From Rhyacichthys aspro (taxonomy: Eukaryota > Chordata > Actinopteri > Gobiiformes > Rhyacichthyidae): a DNA stretch of 64,000 nt. The stretch covers positions 18,589,483 to 18,653,482 of the forward strand of contig CM072156.1 of the NCBI GenBank assembly GCA_036850595.1, in the 5' to 3' direction. The notes under the pieces were generated by a model that was not told where the DNA came from, ran no database searches, and saw only the letters and a program-made list of their open reading frames with translations. The position numbers and the translations under genes are program-made. Shown here in pieces: positions 12,844 to 25,268 of the stretch. The first letter of the stretch is position 1, and each line of letters begins with the position of its first letter.

Positions 12844-14649
12844 TAAATATGGTGATACGTTTTGGCTCCATAAACTCCGTAGCTTCACAAATCCATGAAT
12901 TTATTTTATTTTATTTAAGTAATTGGCATTATAATCCATGGTCCATTATTTCAACTGCCTGTTGAAATTCCAGTCTATGTGCATTTTTGTATTTTCACCC
13001 TCACCCAAGACTTTTTAATCTCTATGTACCAATCACACTTTTTGTTTTGCTTATCTCTTTCCTGTATTCTGTTTTTTTTTTTTTTTATTCATTTATCTTT
13101 TATTATTAATCCAGACTCTAAAAATAGACATAAGCGTGCACTCAATGTCCCTATACTATTTCTATTTCTATTACTCTATTACTTTTCTGTTTCTTTTGTT
13201 TTAGATTGTACACGTTTTGGTATTGTATATTTTCACGCTAATGCAACTCTGATTATTGACTCTGGGCTTCATATTTTCAGCTTCTACACACTCTTTCGTC
13301 ACAAAGGAGTCAACCATTCTCAACAAGAAGAACTGTAGCATAATTGTTATATTATACCCAAGAGCTGCTGGTCCTTCACTATAATTCCGGCAGTCTGACA
13401 GTGAAGAAGACCTCAGAGAAAATTGGAAACGGAAATGATTTTGTCAGAGCGTGCAGGCTCAATAATGAATGCGCCGTCATAGAAAAGTTGTCTATTTTAT
13501 CTATAAATTAATCAGAGAACATGTGACTTCAAAAGGCCTTTTCCTCGAGCCGTCTGTAGCTTGATGAAAAAGCCAAAAATGAGAGCTTGATAATTATTTT
13601 GAAAGATGCTAAATGCCAGAATAAAGGGAGGCAATATTTTTAATTAAAAGCAGGATGGTGCATCAAAGTTACGCTGTGATAAATGGCGGCTAATGGCAGG
13701 AAGATGTGATTAAAACCAAGGGAGATTAAAGGGTACAGTAGACAGTAACAAATAATGACTAATGAATCAATGATTGACTATTGAAAAGTGGAGTTGGGGA
13801 TTTATTCAGGCATTTCTGCAGAAAAAAAGAGATATTTTACAGCTTGAAGTTGCGTCAGGGAATGTTATTTTAAGAGAGCGTCATTGAGAAATATTGCAGT
13901 TCCTGTGAGTTCACTTCAAAGATTTAAACCTATTCCTACTCAGTCTCAGTCTTATTTATACTGAGGTGAGTTCAAGACTGAAACATTAGAATGAAAAAGG
14001 GACAAGAGTTGCAGTTTTACAAATGGTCACTGTGGTTCTGTAATTCAGAACACATTACCTCTTACATGACAAGAACATTGCATGGCATTCAACTGATGTT
14101 ATTCTGTCAAATAATGTTATTACACTCATGTCTCATACTGACAGAAAAATAGTTTTCTTGTCATTCTGTACAAATAGCTGTTCCCAAGTGCTGGTCTCTG
14201 AAAATGGAGTGAGGGGAAATAAACTTCTAGGAGGTCTAAAGGAACAGTTAGGGGCCAAATGCTACTAATTCAATGAACTTACAGCCTTAACTCTAGAAAA
14301 CAACAAACAAAACAAAATCTGTCAGATGTATTCTAGTCACACCTCATTAGCTGCAAAACCAGAGGAGAAGAGACGGAGCTAAAAAACACTGTTTGCAAGG
14401 AAGTAGCACTTGATGAGCTTTTTTTTTTTTTTTTAAGAATCAAAGTATTTCACTCAATCATAATAATAATGTTGATAACAAAAGTTGTGGTCTTGGTCAG
14501 CCTTTATTTTAAATCACAATCTGAGACCAGTGTGTTACGATTCTGATACCTTTTTAAAGTGGGGTTTTATTTGGTGTTTTTGGCCTTTTACTGACATTTA
14601 GAGGCAAAGGTTCACATTACAATTCCCCACTTCACACTCCTTCGTCTTA

Positions 14650-14812
14650 AAGCATGTGAACAGCTATGGTAGCCCTGCAGGGACATACACAAACCTGATG
14701 GAAATAGATCTGACGCGGATTTCACTTTTCAAAACTGAAGCAAAACCGGTTTAGCTTGTATATGTCCTAAAACCCAAAAAGAAACACGAGTGTGCTCAGT
14801 TTGCAGGCTGTG
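14650..14812 (-). repeat. unclassified dispersed repeat family A, copy 1
   Basis: It shares AAAGCATGTGAACAGCTATG with 56565 onward and a GTGCTCAGTTTG block downstream, in the same order and spacing class as copies at 21020-21305, 56555-56745 and 59440-59500. Orientation is opposite to the 21 kb copy. I do not recognise the family with certainty. Confidence 0.65.
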
Positions 14813-16210
14813 GTATGGAGCTTTAAAAGTCTGTTTCCCCCAAAAGACAAATGCAGAGTGTATTATTTTGATGTAATTATTCACTATACTGGAAAATTAG
14901 CTTTGACTGATGTGTTAATTTTTCAATTCTATTACAATGTGACCTTAACTACATCCCAGGCTACTGATCCATTTTACTTGGAGACAAAATGAGCCGCTCT
15001 AGCATGAACATATCACTGTGGATGCCTACAAATTCCAGGGCCATTTCTGCCAGTTATCTTCATTCTCTGAGATTGCTCCTATCTTTAGTGTTGTATCTGA
15101 TCTGTCAGAAGCTAAACTGTCCATCGTTCGTCGTCTGCTAGAATGTAAAAGGTTCAAAAGGTGGCTTGTAATAACTCACGTTGACATCCCTGCCCCTCTG
15201 TTGATTTTGTCCTTAGCAGACTTTGGGAAAGCTATTAGGAAAATGAATGGCTGTTGGTGTGAAGGCCACTGTGACAGGCTCTAGATGAATGGGTCTCGGA
15301 TTATTTCTGGGTATGTTGTTGCCACAATGTATATCCTTTTAAAAGGTTTGTGAAATGCCAGTACATTAGACAATCCTCGTCTTTTTTGGGCAAAACAATG
15401 ATAGTCGGGTTTCCATAGATTGATTTAATATTTCTTAATTTGAAGAGACTTTGGTATAACAATTGTCAACAAAACAGCAGTTGCAATGTGTGCAACCAGT
15501 GCATGTTTCGAGGAGCTTGGGAAAAAACAAAAAAACAAAACAAAACAACAGAAGACAACAGCCACAAAAAATAGCAAGTATCACATTATTTATCAAGCTA
15601 TATGTCATTTTCCTTACCTCTCTGCAAAATACATTGAAAACCTTGAGCCTCTCACGTGTCTCAAACGTTATGCCTTTGTCATAGAATTTATAAATAATAT
15701 GCCTTTCTCAACAGTTAATAGAAAGACAACTATCTTTCATTTTTTGGAAAACACAACTATAGTCTTGAAGGATTTCAGTCAGATAAATTCCTGCTAGTGA
15801 TTAGTTATAGTTTTCCACAAACTCCTTTTTAAAAACGTTCATTGTCAAGCTTTCGTTTGTGCAGTGTTTTCAGGACATAATCAGAAGCATTTCTAATTAT
15901 TAGCATAAATTGGATTTCATCACGCTTAAGACTTAAAAAGCCCCGCCTCCTGTGGAGCTGTGGACATTATTGATACCTGATTATTGTGTAGTGGACTCCT
16001 AAAATTCATGTTCATACTTATAAAAGAAAAAAGACAAAGACAGAGCAATAGGATCCTTCCATATCTATACTGTGTACCTGGTAACGTTCCTTGTCTTAAT
16101 ATCTCTTTGTAATACATTTGGAGACATACAAAGTTGACCAGTGGTTGAATGAATGAATGGTTAAATGTTTGGCATAATAGTTAAATGGTAGGTAATTTAT
16201 GCAGGCTATA

Positions 16211-16288
16211 CAGTGCTGTGATTTCTTATTTTTTTGCGATAACTCAAGTAAACACAAAATGCAGGGCAAATACTTTTTTATGGCACTG
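16211..16288. mobile_element. 78-bp Tc1/mariner-derived mini-MITE with TA duplication
   Basis: The short element is bounded by CAGTGC and GCACTG ends and flanked by TA on both sides (16209-16210 and 16289-16290), the Tc1/mariner target. Its body (ATTTCTTATTTTTTTGC, GATAACTCAAGTAA) matches parts of the larger related copy at 43351-43629, so it looks like an extreme internal deletion of that family. Confidence 0.72.
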
Positions 16289-17634
16289 TATGTCATCGGT
16301 CTTGGCTCTCTAATATAGTATACATATGCCAGGTGCATAACAGTGGTCAATGATATGGCATATAGCTCCAAAACTATGTTAATAAGCTCAATAACCACAG
16401 ACAGCTTGAAACTGAAAAGTGTAAATGCTGAAGCTATTCATTTTTGCAGCTTTCTTCCTGCCAATATGGCCGATTAAATGAACTACAGTAAGTCAGGTGA
16501 CGTCTGGAGCTCTGTGCGCATCCATAATACCCCTTAGTGCAAATTTAACATGGCTGATTTTGCAGTGTATGTGACGTGACGTATTCAAATCCATAATAAA
16601 CATATCCAGGTCAGTCCCAGTCGCTCAGCAGCTGCAGTGGGGGATGTTCAGCCCCTAAACCTGGCCTTAAAATCAATGGGGAATGCATGATTGACATAAA
16701 CCCCTTCCTGATTCACGCTGATAAAACTGCAAAGTATTTTTTCCTTTCTCGCTGTGAAACCCCCATACGCTTTAATTAATCCTGCATGTAGCTAAGCTTA
16801 ATTATCAGCATTAGGCCAATTTAAAAACAGAGCGCTTTTCCCTGTGATTATTCTGAAGGGAGATAAATGGCTATTCATTACAGCAGCGAGGTTATTTCAC
16901 ATGATAAAACTGTGATCAATTAATCCACGAGGGATGAATATACTCTCCTCTGAACGTGAAGGTATTATGTGGTTATAATAGATTTGATTTGGGACTTAGA
17001 TCACTAGCCGGACCAAATATATTCACTCTTCTGAACAAAGATTTAGTCTCTGAGCATTTGAGTTGGATTTTTTGGATGCAAAATAAACCTGCTGCAGACA
17101 CAATGAAGTAGTAGTCAGTCCACAGTACTGCTCAGACAGGATTTCTACTGAGTTACAATTGCTATTAAAAGAAGGGATGTCAGACCCAAGTAGATGTAGT
17201 TTGAACAGCATGTTGTACTGATCTGACCTTTGACACTAAAACATCTAATAGTTGCACAATGTAAATGTTTGATCAATCTCTGCTGCAAGGAGGTTTCAAA
17301 AATCCATTTTTTTCTTCTTTGTGGTCTCCAGAGTGTATTTTATTGGCTCACCTCCCATCCGTTGGAATCTATTTTTTATTTTTTTCATGATTCATTTGTA
17401 ATTTAACATAGCCTGACTTCATTTTTGCTAATCACGAGTCTTGTGTGTGTTAAAGCTGCATAGCTACCTTTTCTGCTATAAAAAGAAATTTGACCAACAC
17501 GCATAATTCTAAGCCATTACACCAAACCCATCATATTTTAGACATATCCAGTACTGGACATTTCTATTACAATATGACATCAGATTAGCAGGTTTCCTCA
17601 GGTGCAAAAGAAAAAAAATGGAAAGCTGCAGTTA

Positions 17635-18296
17635 AAGGTGGAATAGGAGATGGTTTTTTTTTCATTTTTTTTTTCATTTTTTGCATATTACTTGAAACTG
17701 CCTTTAGTGAACAATAACAGACTATTAATTATGTGTGCAAAAAGAAAATATTAATACACATCAGTTGTGGACACGGCGGGGACTTAGAAACATCAGCCAA
17801 TCATTGACTCTGTTATCTCTTTAACCATTGGCCCATTGGCTTGTCAATCATCCTCATTACGTGTCTTGTGTCGTGCGCGCTCTGGAGAATTTCCACTGGC
17901 TGAGCATGTTTACATAGCTCTGGTGTTAGCTTGAAGTTGTTTTAATTGAGGCTCTGGCATTACCTTGAAGTTGACAATGACTGAGAATAAACCTGAAACA
18001 AGTAGCCACAAAGAAAAACTGTTTTTGAAGTTGTTTTTGGTGCTGCCTTTCATCGATGGTGAGCGCTGAAGACACAGAAGCGGCTTCAGACTGACACATT
18101 TCAGCTCGACTGGTAACTTAATGTATTGTTGTCAGAGTGATTCATTTTCCAGAGCTAGATAGGCATATCAACTGATGTGTCACTGTCCTTGTAGCAACAA
18201 GTAGTTTGCTATTGCTCCAAGTTGTAATGGGAGTAATATCAAGTGAGTACATGTTGCTGGTTCCTCAATTATTGCAAACATCTCCTATTCCACCTT
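17635..18296. mobile_element. MITE with perfect 18-bp terminal inverted repeats
   Basis: AAGGTGGAATAGGAGATG at 17635-17652 is exactly reversed at 18279-18296. The 662-bp element has no transposase. A TTAA-like left flank (GTTAAAGG) hints at a piggyBac-type target, but the right flank does not confirm it. Confidence 0.85.
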
Positions 18297-19439
18297 GAAG
18301 GGAAAATACCATGAGTCCTACTTAAAGGCCTACTTCATCTCGACACACTACCTGAGCCTGCTCTGTGTTACGTGTGGCAAGCATCTTTCAAACGAGACAA
18401 ATGCTGCCACGTAACAAATCTTCATTAAATGGACTTCAGAATTAATGCATGAACACTCAAATCAAATCCAAAATGCAGATGTCAACCCATTACACACACA
18501 ATAAATCTCTCACACAGAAGTTCTAACTCCCTCAGATCAAACTGCATCCTGCGTATTTCACCGGCGCATATGGCACGTTCCATTAGCCAACACTGAACCC
18601 CATTGTTCTGTCACTTTCTCCTTTTATCCCCCGTCTTCAGTCATTCACTTTGCCGCCCTATTGTCGTCGTATCTTGCCCAAATGCCAAGTCATAGTCAGG
18701 CTGTTCCCCACTGAGACCCTCCTGCTGATGTACAAGAGCCAACCTGACGTCTCCAAACCATTTTAACGTCACTTGTAAAAAGCAGTAGGGTTTCTTTGTT
18801 GTTTTTCGATGACAGGCTCGGTGTCGTCTTTTAATTAAATGCACAAGTACTGCTGCAGGGTTGACTCTCCTCGGGGACAGACGCCGTCGCAGGAGATGAA
18901 TAGCGCTGGAAACCCAGTGAAAGGTCCCGGACAGCCTTTAACTGCGTCCTGTTGAGAAACACAGCTCTCAAACCTGTCCTGCCTCTGTCTCCGAGCGTCA
19001 TTACTGGCTCCTCTTTGTCTTCCTGCTTTTCTCTCTGTGGGGAAATTACTGATGCTTGTGGAAATGGGATGATCTCCGTTCATATTTGTTGCTCGGGAAC
19101 TGAAGACCTTTATAGGAGATGTCGTTTATGTTTATCATATTTGATGCTGAAGGCTTTCTGGAATCATCTGTGGGTGTGGCTGTAAGTAACTGAGGTCGAG
19201 AACAAAGGAGAACAAAGAAGCCGGGACGTCTTTGAGAGAAATGTTTATCACCTGAGACCAGTAAACAAATGCAGAAGGGTTTTAGTCGCCAGTGGAGTTA
19301 ATGAGAACAAAAACTGACTGAATGTATCAAAACTCAACGAATATAAACGAAACGAAAATGAACAGATGATCTGAATGAAATGAAACTACTGCTAACCTGT
19401 TACAGCTGGTATTGCGGTCACAAACATTAACATTGTTTG

Positions 19440-19695
19440 ATATTTAAAAGCCGTTTCGCTCTTTTTGTGGTCGTCTTCCCACTTCACTTCTGTGACGCTC
19501 AAAAACTATCTTTCTAATTGGATCTTTTCTCCTTTTGATTGGATTTCATCTTTGTCTGTTCATTTTTGTTTTCATTCTTTGATAAAAAGTGTTTTTGTTC
19601 GCATTAATTACTTTTTATTTAGTTTTCGTTTTGTTTTTGGAGGCAAAAATATGCCGTTATGCCGTAAATTATTCACCAACAAAAGTTTAGTTTAG
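19440..19695 (+). repeat. dispersed repeat family C, copy 1
   Basis: It parallels 23571-23775 through GATTGGAT..CTTTT blocks, GTCTGTTCATTTT, GGCAAAAAT and a CAACAAAA end. Short TTTAGTTTT-type motifs recur inside. This type of sequence is common in teleosts; I do not assign a superfamily. Confidence 0.6.
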
Positions 19696-21019
19696 TTTAT
19701 GACCTCAATGTCAGTCATGCAAATATCTACTGAGAAATATACGCTTGAAACCGTGAAACTACATTTTGAAAAATGAGCCCTAACGATTGAGAACAAAACA
19801 ACAAAGGGTTAAAAAAAAAGGCATCATACTTGAAAACATGCGACGTTTCATCTTTCATCCAAATCCTAAAGCAAACTGGTCGGTGAGTCCAGTTTATACC
19901 CCTTCAGAGGTGAGTTAAGACCCCTCTTCCCAAACACACACTAACACCAGGACATACCATTCAACATCCAACAGCCTTGAGTCATGTCCGACCCTAGTCT
20001 CACAAAGTCCCTTGGATAAGACATAAAAGATCTTCAACCTTCAAAAAAACAAAACAAACAAAAAGTAAAACTCCGGATGTCATCTCCTCAACCCTTTTTA
20101 TTACATTTTGACTTTGTCGTCTTAGTCTTAGACATGGAGGAGTCTGGAGTTTAAAGCAAGAGCGCAAAACATAAATAATTCCTGGTTATTCTCACCATTA
20201 AGCAATAGTCTTGGGTGTGACTCAGAAAAACTCTCGGTCCACTCCCGTCTTGGCGGTGACTTGTGTGTGGTCGACGTCATGGGGCTTATGTTCCCTGTGT
20301 CTGCAGTCAGATATTTCCAGGAACAGACAAATGACATCTTCAATAACTCCCATCTGTCACAGGCATCATTGGGAGGCTTTTACCATGAGCACAGACATGT
20401 CATTGATTGTGGCCTCTCAGCTGTCATGAAAATGGACCGAGCTCAGCGTCTTGAGCGATCGGTTAAAAAAAACCAAAAAAAAAAAAAAAAGCTTGTGTCA
20501 GTCTTGCTAATCATAATTTTTTCCCTCATAATCTGTACATCAGAAAATCAAATCAATACGAGTCTGGCAGCACCTGCTTTGCTGATATGAGACATCAGTA
20601 TTCATGGAGCCACTTTGAGGTCATTCAGTTTGAGGTGTCTATGAGATTGCACTATTCTTTATTGGATTTTTCCTTGCGCCAAAACATGAAATAATCTGGT
20701 GTGGTAGGATGTTCTTTTTCATCAATAAACGCATAAATTGTACGGGCGTAGTGTATATGTTTATTATGTCTGGATTTACATGAATGTGGTGCAAAAAGTG
20801 ACTGGCACTTTATCTCCTGAGGTCAACTCCTCAGCTGGTCATTTCACAACTCAATGGTCTCAGGTGTTACAGATGAAAAATGATACGGTGTGAGAAAGTG
20901 ACCCAGCGGGATTCTCACAGGTATCACAGCTGCAGATGATACAAGTCGAAATGGAAAATGGATAAAAGAGAGGCGCATCCGAGTGCAATTTCATTAACTT
21001 TGGAAATGTTTTTTGACCA

Positions 21020-21305
21020 GCTTTTAAGGTGCACTGTGTAAACTGGATAAATGTTTTTTATCACATCGCTTTGCATTCAGCTGTCTCAGAAAAACAAATT
21101 TTAAAGCTTTTTTAGTTTCATTTTTTACTGTTCCTGTTTCTACAGCAGTTCAGAGTGGACAAACTGAGCACTGCAGGAGGAGAAGCACACTCATCTTACG
21201 TTATTTTTTAGGTCAACTGAATTCATTTTGCTTCAAGATTTGAAAAGCTTCCATTAGGACTGTTTATAGACAACAGCATGTCCCTGTGGGGCTACCGTAG
21301 CTGTT
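21020..21305 (+). repeat. dispersed repeat family A, copy 2 (most complete)
   Basis: It contains TTTCTACAG, GACAAACTGAGCACTGC, GAAGCACACTC and GGGGCTACCGTAGCTGTTCAC in order. The reverse complement at 56555-56745 holds the same blocks in the same order. Confidence 0.7.
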
Positions 21306-21660
21306 CACAAACTGAAAAAGAGGGGTGTCAGGTGTAGACTTATGATCTACACAAAAAGAACAAAAGAACACAGCTCACCTTGAAAACCAGCCGACCAATC
21401 AAATGCTTGACAAGACACTTTTGAAGAATGTATTTATAAACATATTTTTCAGTCGTAGGTTTTTTAGTTAGTGACTATTACTGACTATTATTTTAATTTA
21501 GTATATTAAAAAATTGTTTCCACTGTTTAACAAGAGAAAGGAGATGCTATCATATACAGTATCTGACTATGCAATGTAGGGTAAGCTAACCTGAAATGTT
21601 TTACTTAAATATTATATATTACACAGACTATGTTTATTTTAAATGTGTTGTGTAGACATT

Positions 21661-22134
21661 CAGTACTGTGAAAGTTTTAGTCACGTGTGAAGATAGGCGG
21701 TAAAGTAAGAATGCGAACAACAATATACTTTTTTTTTTTTTTTTTTTTTGATCAGCTTACAAAATGGAAAAGTGGGTGAAGAGACAAAAACCTTCCATTA
21801 TTAGAGTGATCCCAGAACAAGTCCTCCTGATCATGGAGTCTGGCCTGGTCCAGTCTGTTTAACCTAAGTTCCTTCTGACATTTGATGGTCTGGTTTAGTC
21901 CATTTTGGCCTGGTTTTGTCTGGGATTCTCCAAATGTTTGAACTGAACCTGCCCAGATCCTTGAAAACTTCAAAAACAGTTTTTTAAGGGAGTCTCACCA
22001 AATATTGATGATTTGATTTAGAATTGTCTTCTATTTTTTCATTTTTCATTTTGTAAACTAATAAAAAGAAACATATTTTATAGTTTACTTTACTTTTTAT
22101 ATCCACACCTGCATTAAACTTTTGCACAGTACTG
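21661..22134. mobile_element. Tc1-like non-autonomous transposon
   Basis: The left end CAGTACTGTGAAAGTTTTAG and the right end, reversed, CAGTACTGTGCAAAAGTTTA are the terminal repeats of a known vertebrate Tc1 family. TA follows on the right; the left TA is mutated to TT. The subterminal CACCAAATATTGAT and TTTGATTTAGA motifs near 21997 belong to the same family's right end. A 21-T run lies at 21729-21749. No transposase frame remains in 474 bp. Confidence 0.88.
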
Positions 22135-23355
22135 TATATGTATAAGATATGTCACCAGGGCTTAACTTTGATAGTATACAACCAACCTTTTTTTTTTCTT
22201 TTTTGGGAATGTGTTTTTCTGCCATGTAAAGTGAAAAGATTTACACAGAACTAGGATTTATTTATTTATGTATTTTTTTTACATAGGCCTTTATATTTTG
22301 ATTGTTGTCATTCTTGTTTTTACTTTTCCTTTGAGCCCCTCCCCGTAAGTATATGTTGTCATTTTTACTTTTTTTTTATCTTTTCTACAACTAAATGCTG
22401 CTCATGGAAACACTTGGTGGCTGGTCACTGTCCTCTGTGAGCAAAAAAGTTAAAGTCAAGCCCTGTATGTCGGACTGTTCTTCTTCGACCAATCACAGAA
22501 AGCCTTGTGGTCTACTCTAGCGACTGTTGTGTGGTATGTCTGGTATGTGTGGATTCAAGTTGGATTTTACTCAGACTTTTCCTGAAATGAATGGCTGTCC
22601 AGGCTAATCACAGTTAAGCAATCTTCTGATACAGGACTCTTGTCTAAGTTTACATGACAGCTAATTTCCTGATCCTCGCAGCAGATTGTGTTGTGGCCCT
22701 GACGGTTCATTGTGGCTCACTACATTTTTCATCTGACATCTCCAGCAATGTTGTTTTTGTGTTTTTATTCACTCCACGCGGCCTCCTTTCTCTCATCTCA
22801 GGTCATGGATAACAAAAACCCACTGTGAACCCTGCCAGATGCATCTACAAAGTCATTTTTGTGCCATCTCTTCCTCTGAACTCGACTCCAGCTGTAATGC
22901 ACTTCTTCCTCTGCCAGACGCTTGTTTATCCCTCCCTTTTGAGAAAATCGGTTTGATCTCGACAAAAACATGCACACAAAGGCGATGTGTAAATGCGGCG
23001 AGTTTCATTTTCTTTAATAGGAGACACTGAATTACAGGAACGTTTTTTGTTTTTTTTTGTTGGCACAGATAAATACATCCACTGTACAGTAAACTTCAAA
23101 CGGCGTGTAACAACGAAGGCAGAAACAGCAACACAATCACCAGCAGGTTGTTCTTCGTACATGTGTAAAGCGTGATTCGAATGTTATACTGATAAACAAC
23201 ACCAGAGCAATACACAATGTCACTGTTTGAAGTTGGAGAGCATTTTCCAAATTAAATGTATCTACGGGATGTTTCCATAGGCCACAATAGAACAGAAAGG
23301 CTCATCCTGAAAAGTAAGAAGTCAATAGGGAGAAGAAAACTATAATTATACACCA

Positions 23356-23775
23356 ATGATAACTTTTAATTTAGTTTTAGTCTTATTCTTTTTGACTAAA
23401 ATGCAATTTAGTTTTAGTCATAATTTAGTCATCTGATCCTTATTAGGTTTAGTCTAGTTTTAGTCGAATAAATATAAGAATCTAGTCGACTCTACAATAG
23501 ATTAAAGAGCATCTCAATAACAATAACATTTTTAGATGTCTGCTTTCCCTGAATAATATGTTTTTAACAAACTGAATACTGACTTCTGATTGGATCTCTT
23601 CTCAACTCGTCTCGTCTCTTCCTCCTTTTGACTGGATTTTATATCTGTCTGTTCATTTTCGCTTTGTTTTATTCGTTGAAAGTGTCGATACATTTAGTCA
23701 GTGTTTTCAGACGCAAAAATGTGTCATTGGCGAAAACTATGACGAAAATTATTTGTCAACAAAATGCACACTGTT
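23356..23775 (+). repeat. dispersed repeat family C, copy 2
   Basis: It starts with repeated TTTAGTTTTAGTC units (23370-23470), then a segment parallel to 19530-19690, and ends in ATTATTTGTCAACAAAATG. The longer 5' portion is absent from copy 1. Confidence 0.65.
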
Positions 23776-24959
23776 GTCTCATGTCTGACTGATTCTCTTA
23801 GTGCTGTATATTATGAACTGAATGGTCACAGATTACTGTTGAAAATTAAACGTTACCACTTATAATGTACAATAATCTCCACTCAGCAGCCTGTTTTCAA
23901 GGACAATGGTGATCACCTTGGGACTTTTTACTGTGTTTTCCTTTACTTTGTATATATTAACAATCAGATATGTCTCATTTATAACCTTTATTACCATAAT
24001 CTGTCTTCATCAGCCACTGAAGTCTATACATTAGTCTATTTTCCCTATAGCTTCATGGTTTTTAGTGGCATTGGCTTTTCCTCACATGAATAAAGAAACA
24101 TTTTATGCTCCCCATTGACGCATATCCATTTTAAATCAAATTTGGACTGGGTTTAAATGGTAAAAACACCCACCTTGAGGCACAAACTGTGGTCTCATGT
24201 GGGATAGTCTGGAGTCCTACCCTACTCACAAAAACATCAATGACAAAAAACATGTATAATATGATTTTTTGTGTGTATCTAAACCAGGGTTGCCCTCTCC
24301 ATATGTTTTGACTCAGATATTAAACCCTTCTGATACTTGAGGCTCTGTACTCACACATATATTCATCACATTGGACCGTGACATTGGCTTTGAGGTTTTT
24401 GAAGGATTTCACAAAGGCTCCTGGGGGAAATGAGAAGTGTAGACTCACACCCTTTGGGGATATGCATAAAAATGGCTGCATTTTCTACACGCTCCATTGG
24501 CACTGAATGAAATCACACTGGAATTAAAGTCAGCGCTCATTTGTCCCTCGTTACTTCTGCCGCCTCAAGCAAATGTGCGTTTTGAACAGAAGTCATACAG
24601 TTCAAAGCTGAAGATGGAAATATACAGCAGCTCTATGTAAAATGTGAACTTATGGCAGTCATTTTAAGGTTTACGGTTTGGAGTGGAATAGCGGGTGCTC
24701 GTTTTGGCTTTAAAGTCCTTCACTTATTTTTGATTAACTAAGTACTCAATTAAATAAATACAACTTGTGCTAAAAAGTTTTTCTTCTTGAGCTTCACGTA
24801 GACCTTCGTGTGTATTTTAGTCTCTTAACTGACCTGAGCATCAATGACAAAAATAATCAGCCGTTGAACCACAACAAGACACATTCACAAATACACAATA
24901 AACAGTGGGACACGAGTATAATAAACTGCCCAATGTGTGTTTTGAAGAATTGCACATAA

Positions 24960-25268
24960 GCCTTGTTTCCACAGTAACGGTACAGCACGGATCGGATCAG
25001 GACGGGTCAGTTTCAATCACCAAAAGTGTCTCCAAAAACATTCTGTACCGTAGTACTTTTATTTGGGATGCTTTGGCCGACAATGTAATATAATCAAGCA
25101 AAACACAGCCTGGCAAATCAGACCCATTTACTGTCTTAGCAAAGTGAAGTGGGTCTGGAACCTCTCCAACTGAACACGGCCTCAGCATTTATCTTAAATG
25201 TATGTCTGCAAACCAAACCGAGCCATACTGAGCCGACCCATACCGTACCACTCCAGTGAAAACAAGGC
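24960..25268. mobile_element. MITE with GCCTTGTTTCCAC terminal inverted repeats
   Basis: The left end GCCTTGTTTCCACAGTAACG and the reversed right end GCCTTGTTTTCACTGGAGTG are inverted repeats, followed inward by GGTACNG-type motifs on both sides. It is 309 bp with no transposase. A second, one-ended copy lies at 36200-36336. Confidence 0.82.

Larger units (their letters stand above)
12844..17634. other. intergenic stretch, repeats but no gene
   Basis: Non-coding. It includes one copy of an unclassified dispersed repeat (14650-14812), a 78-bp Tc1-derived MITE (16211-16288) and an AT-rich segment with several TAATTA/ATTAAT cores (16680-16960) that might be regulatory. Poly-T lies near 13070-13087 and 14421-14434. 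Confidence 0.5.
18297..21660. other. intergenic stretch, no gene recognised
   Basis: It contains one copy of dispersed repeat family C (19440-19695), one copy of family A (21020-21305) and A-rich runs at 20463-20491. Open frames at 18835-19083 and 18952-19185 overlap on opposite strands and have no recognisable domain. Confidence 0.5.
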
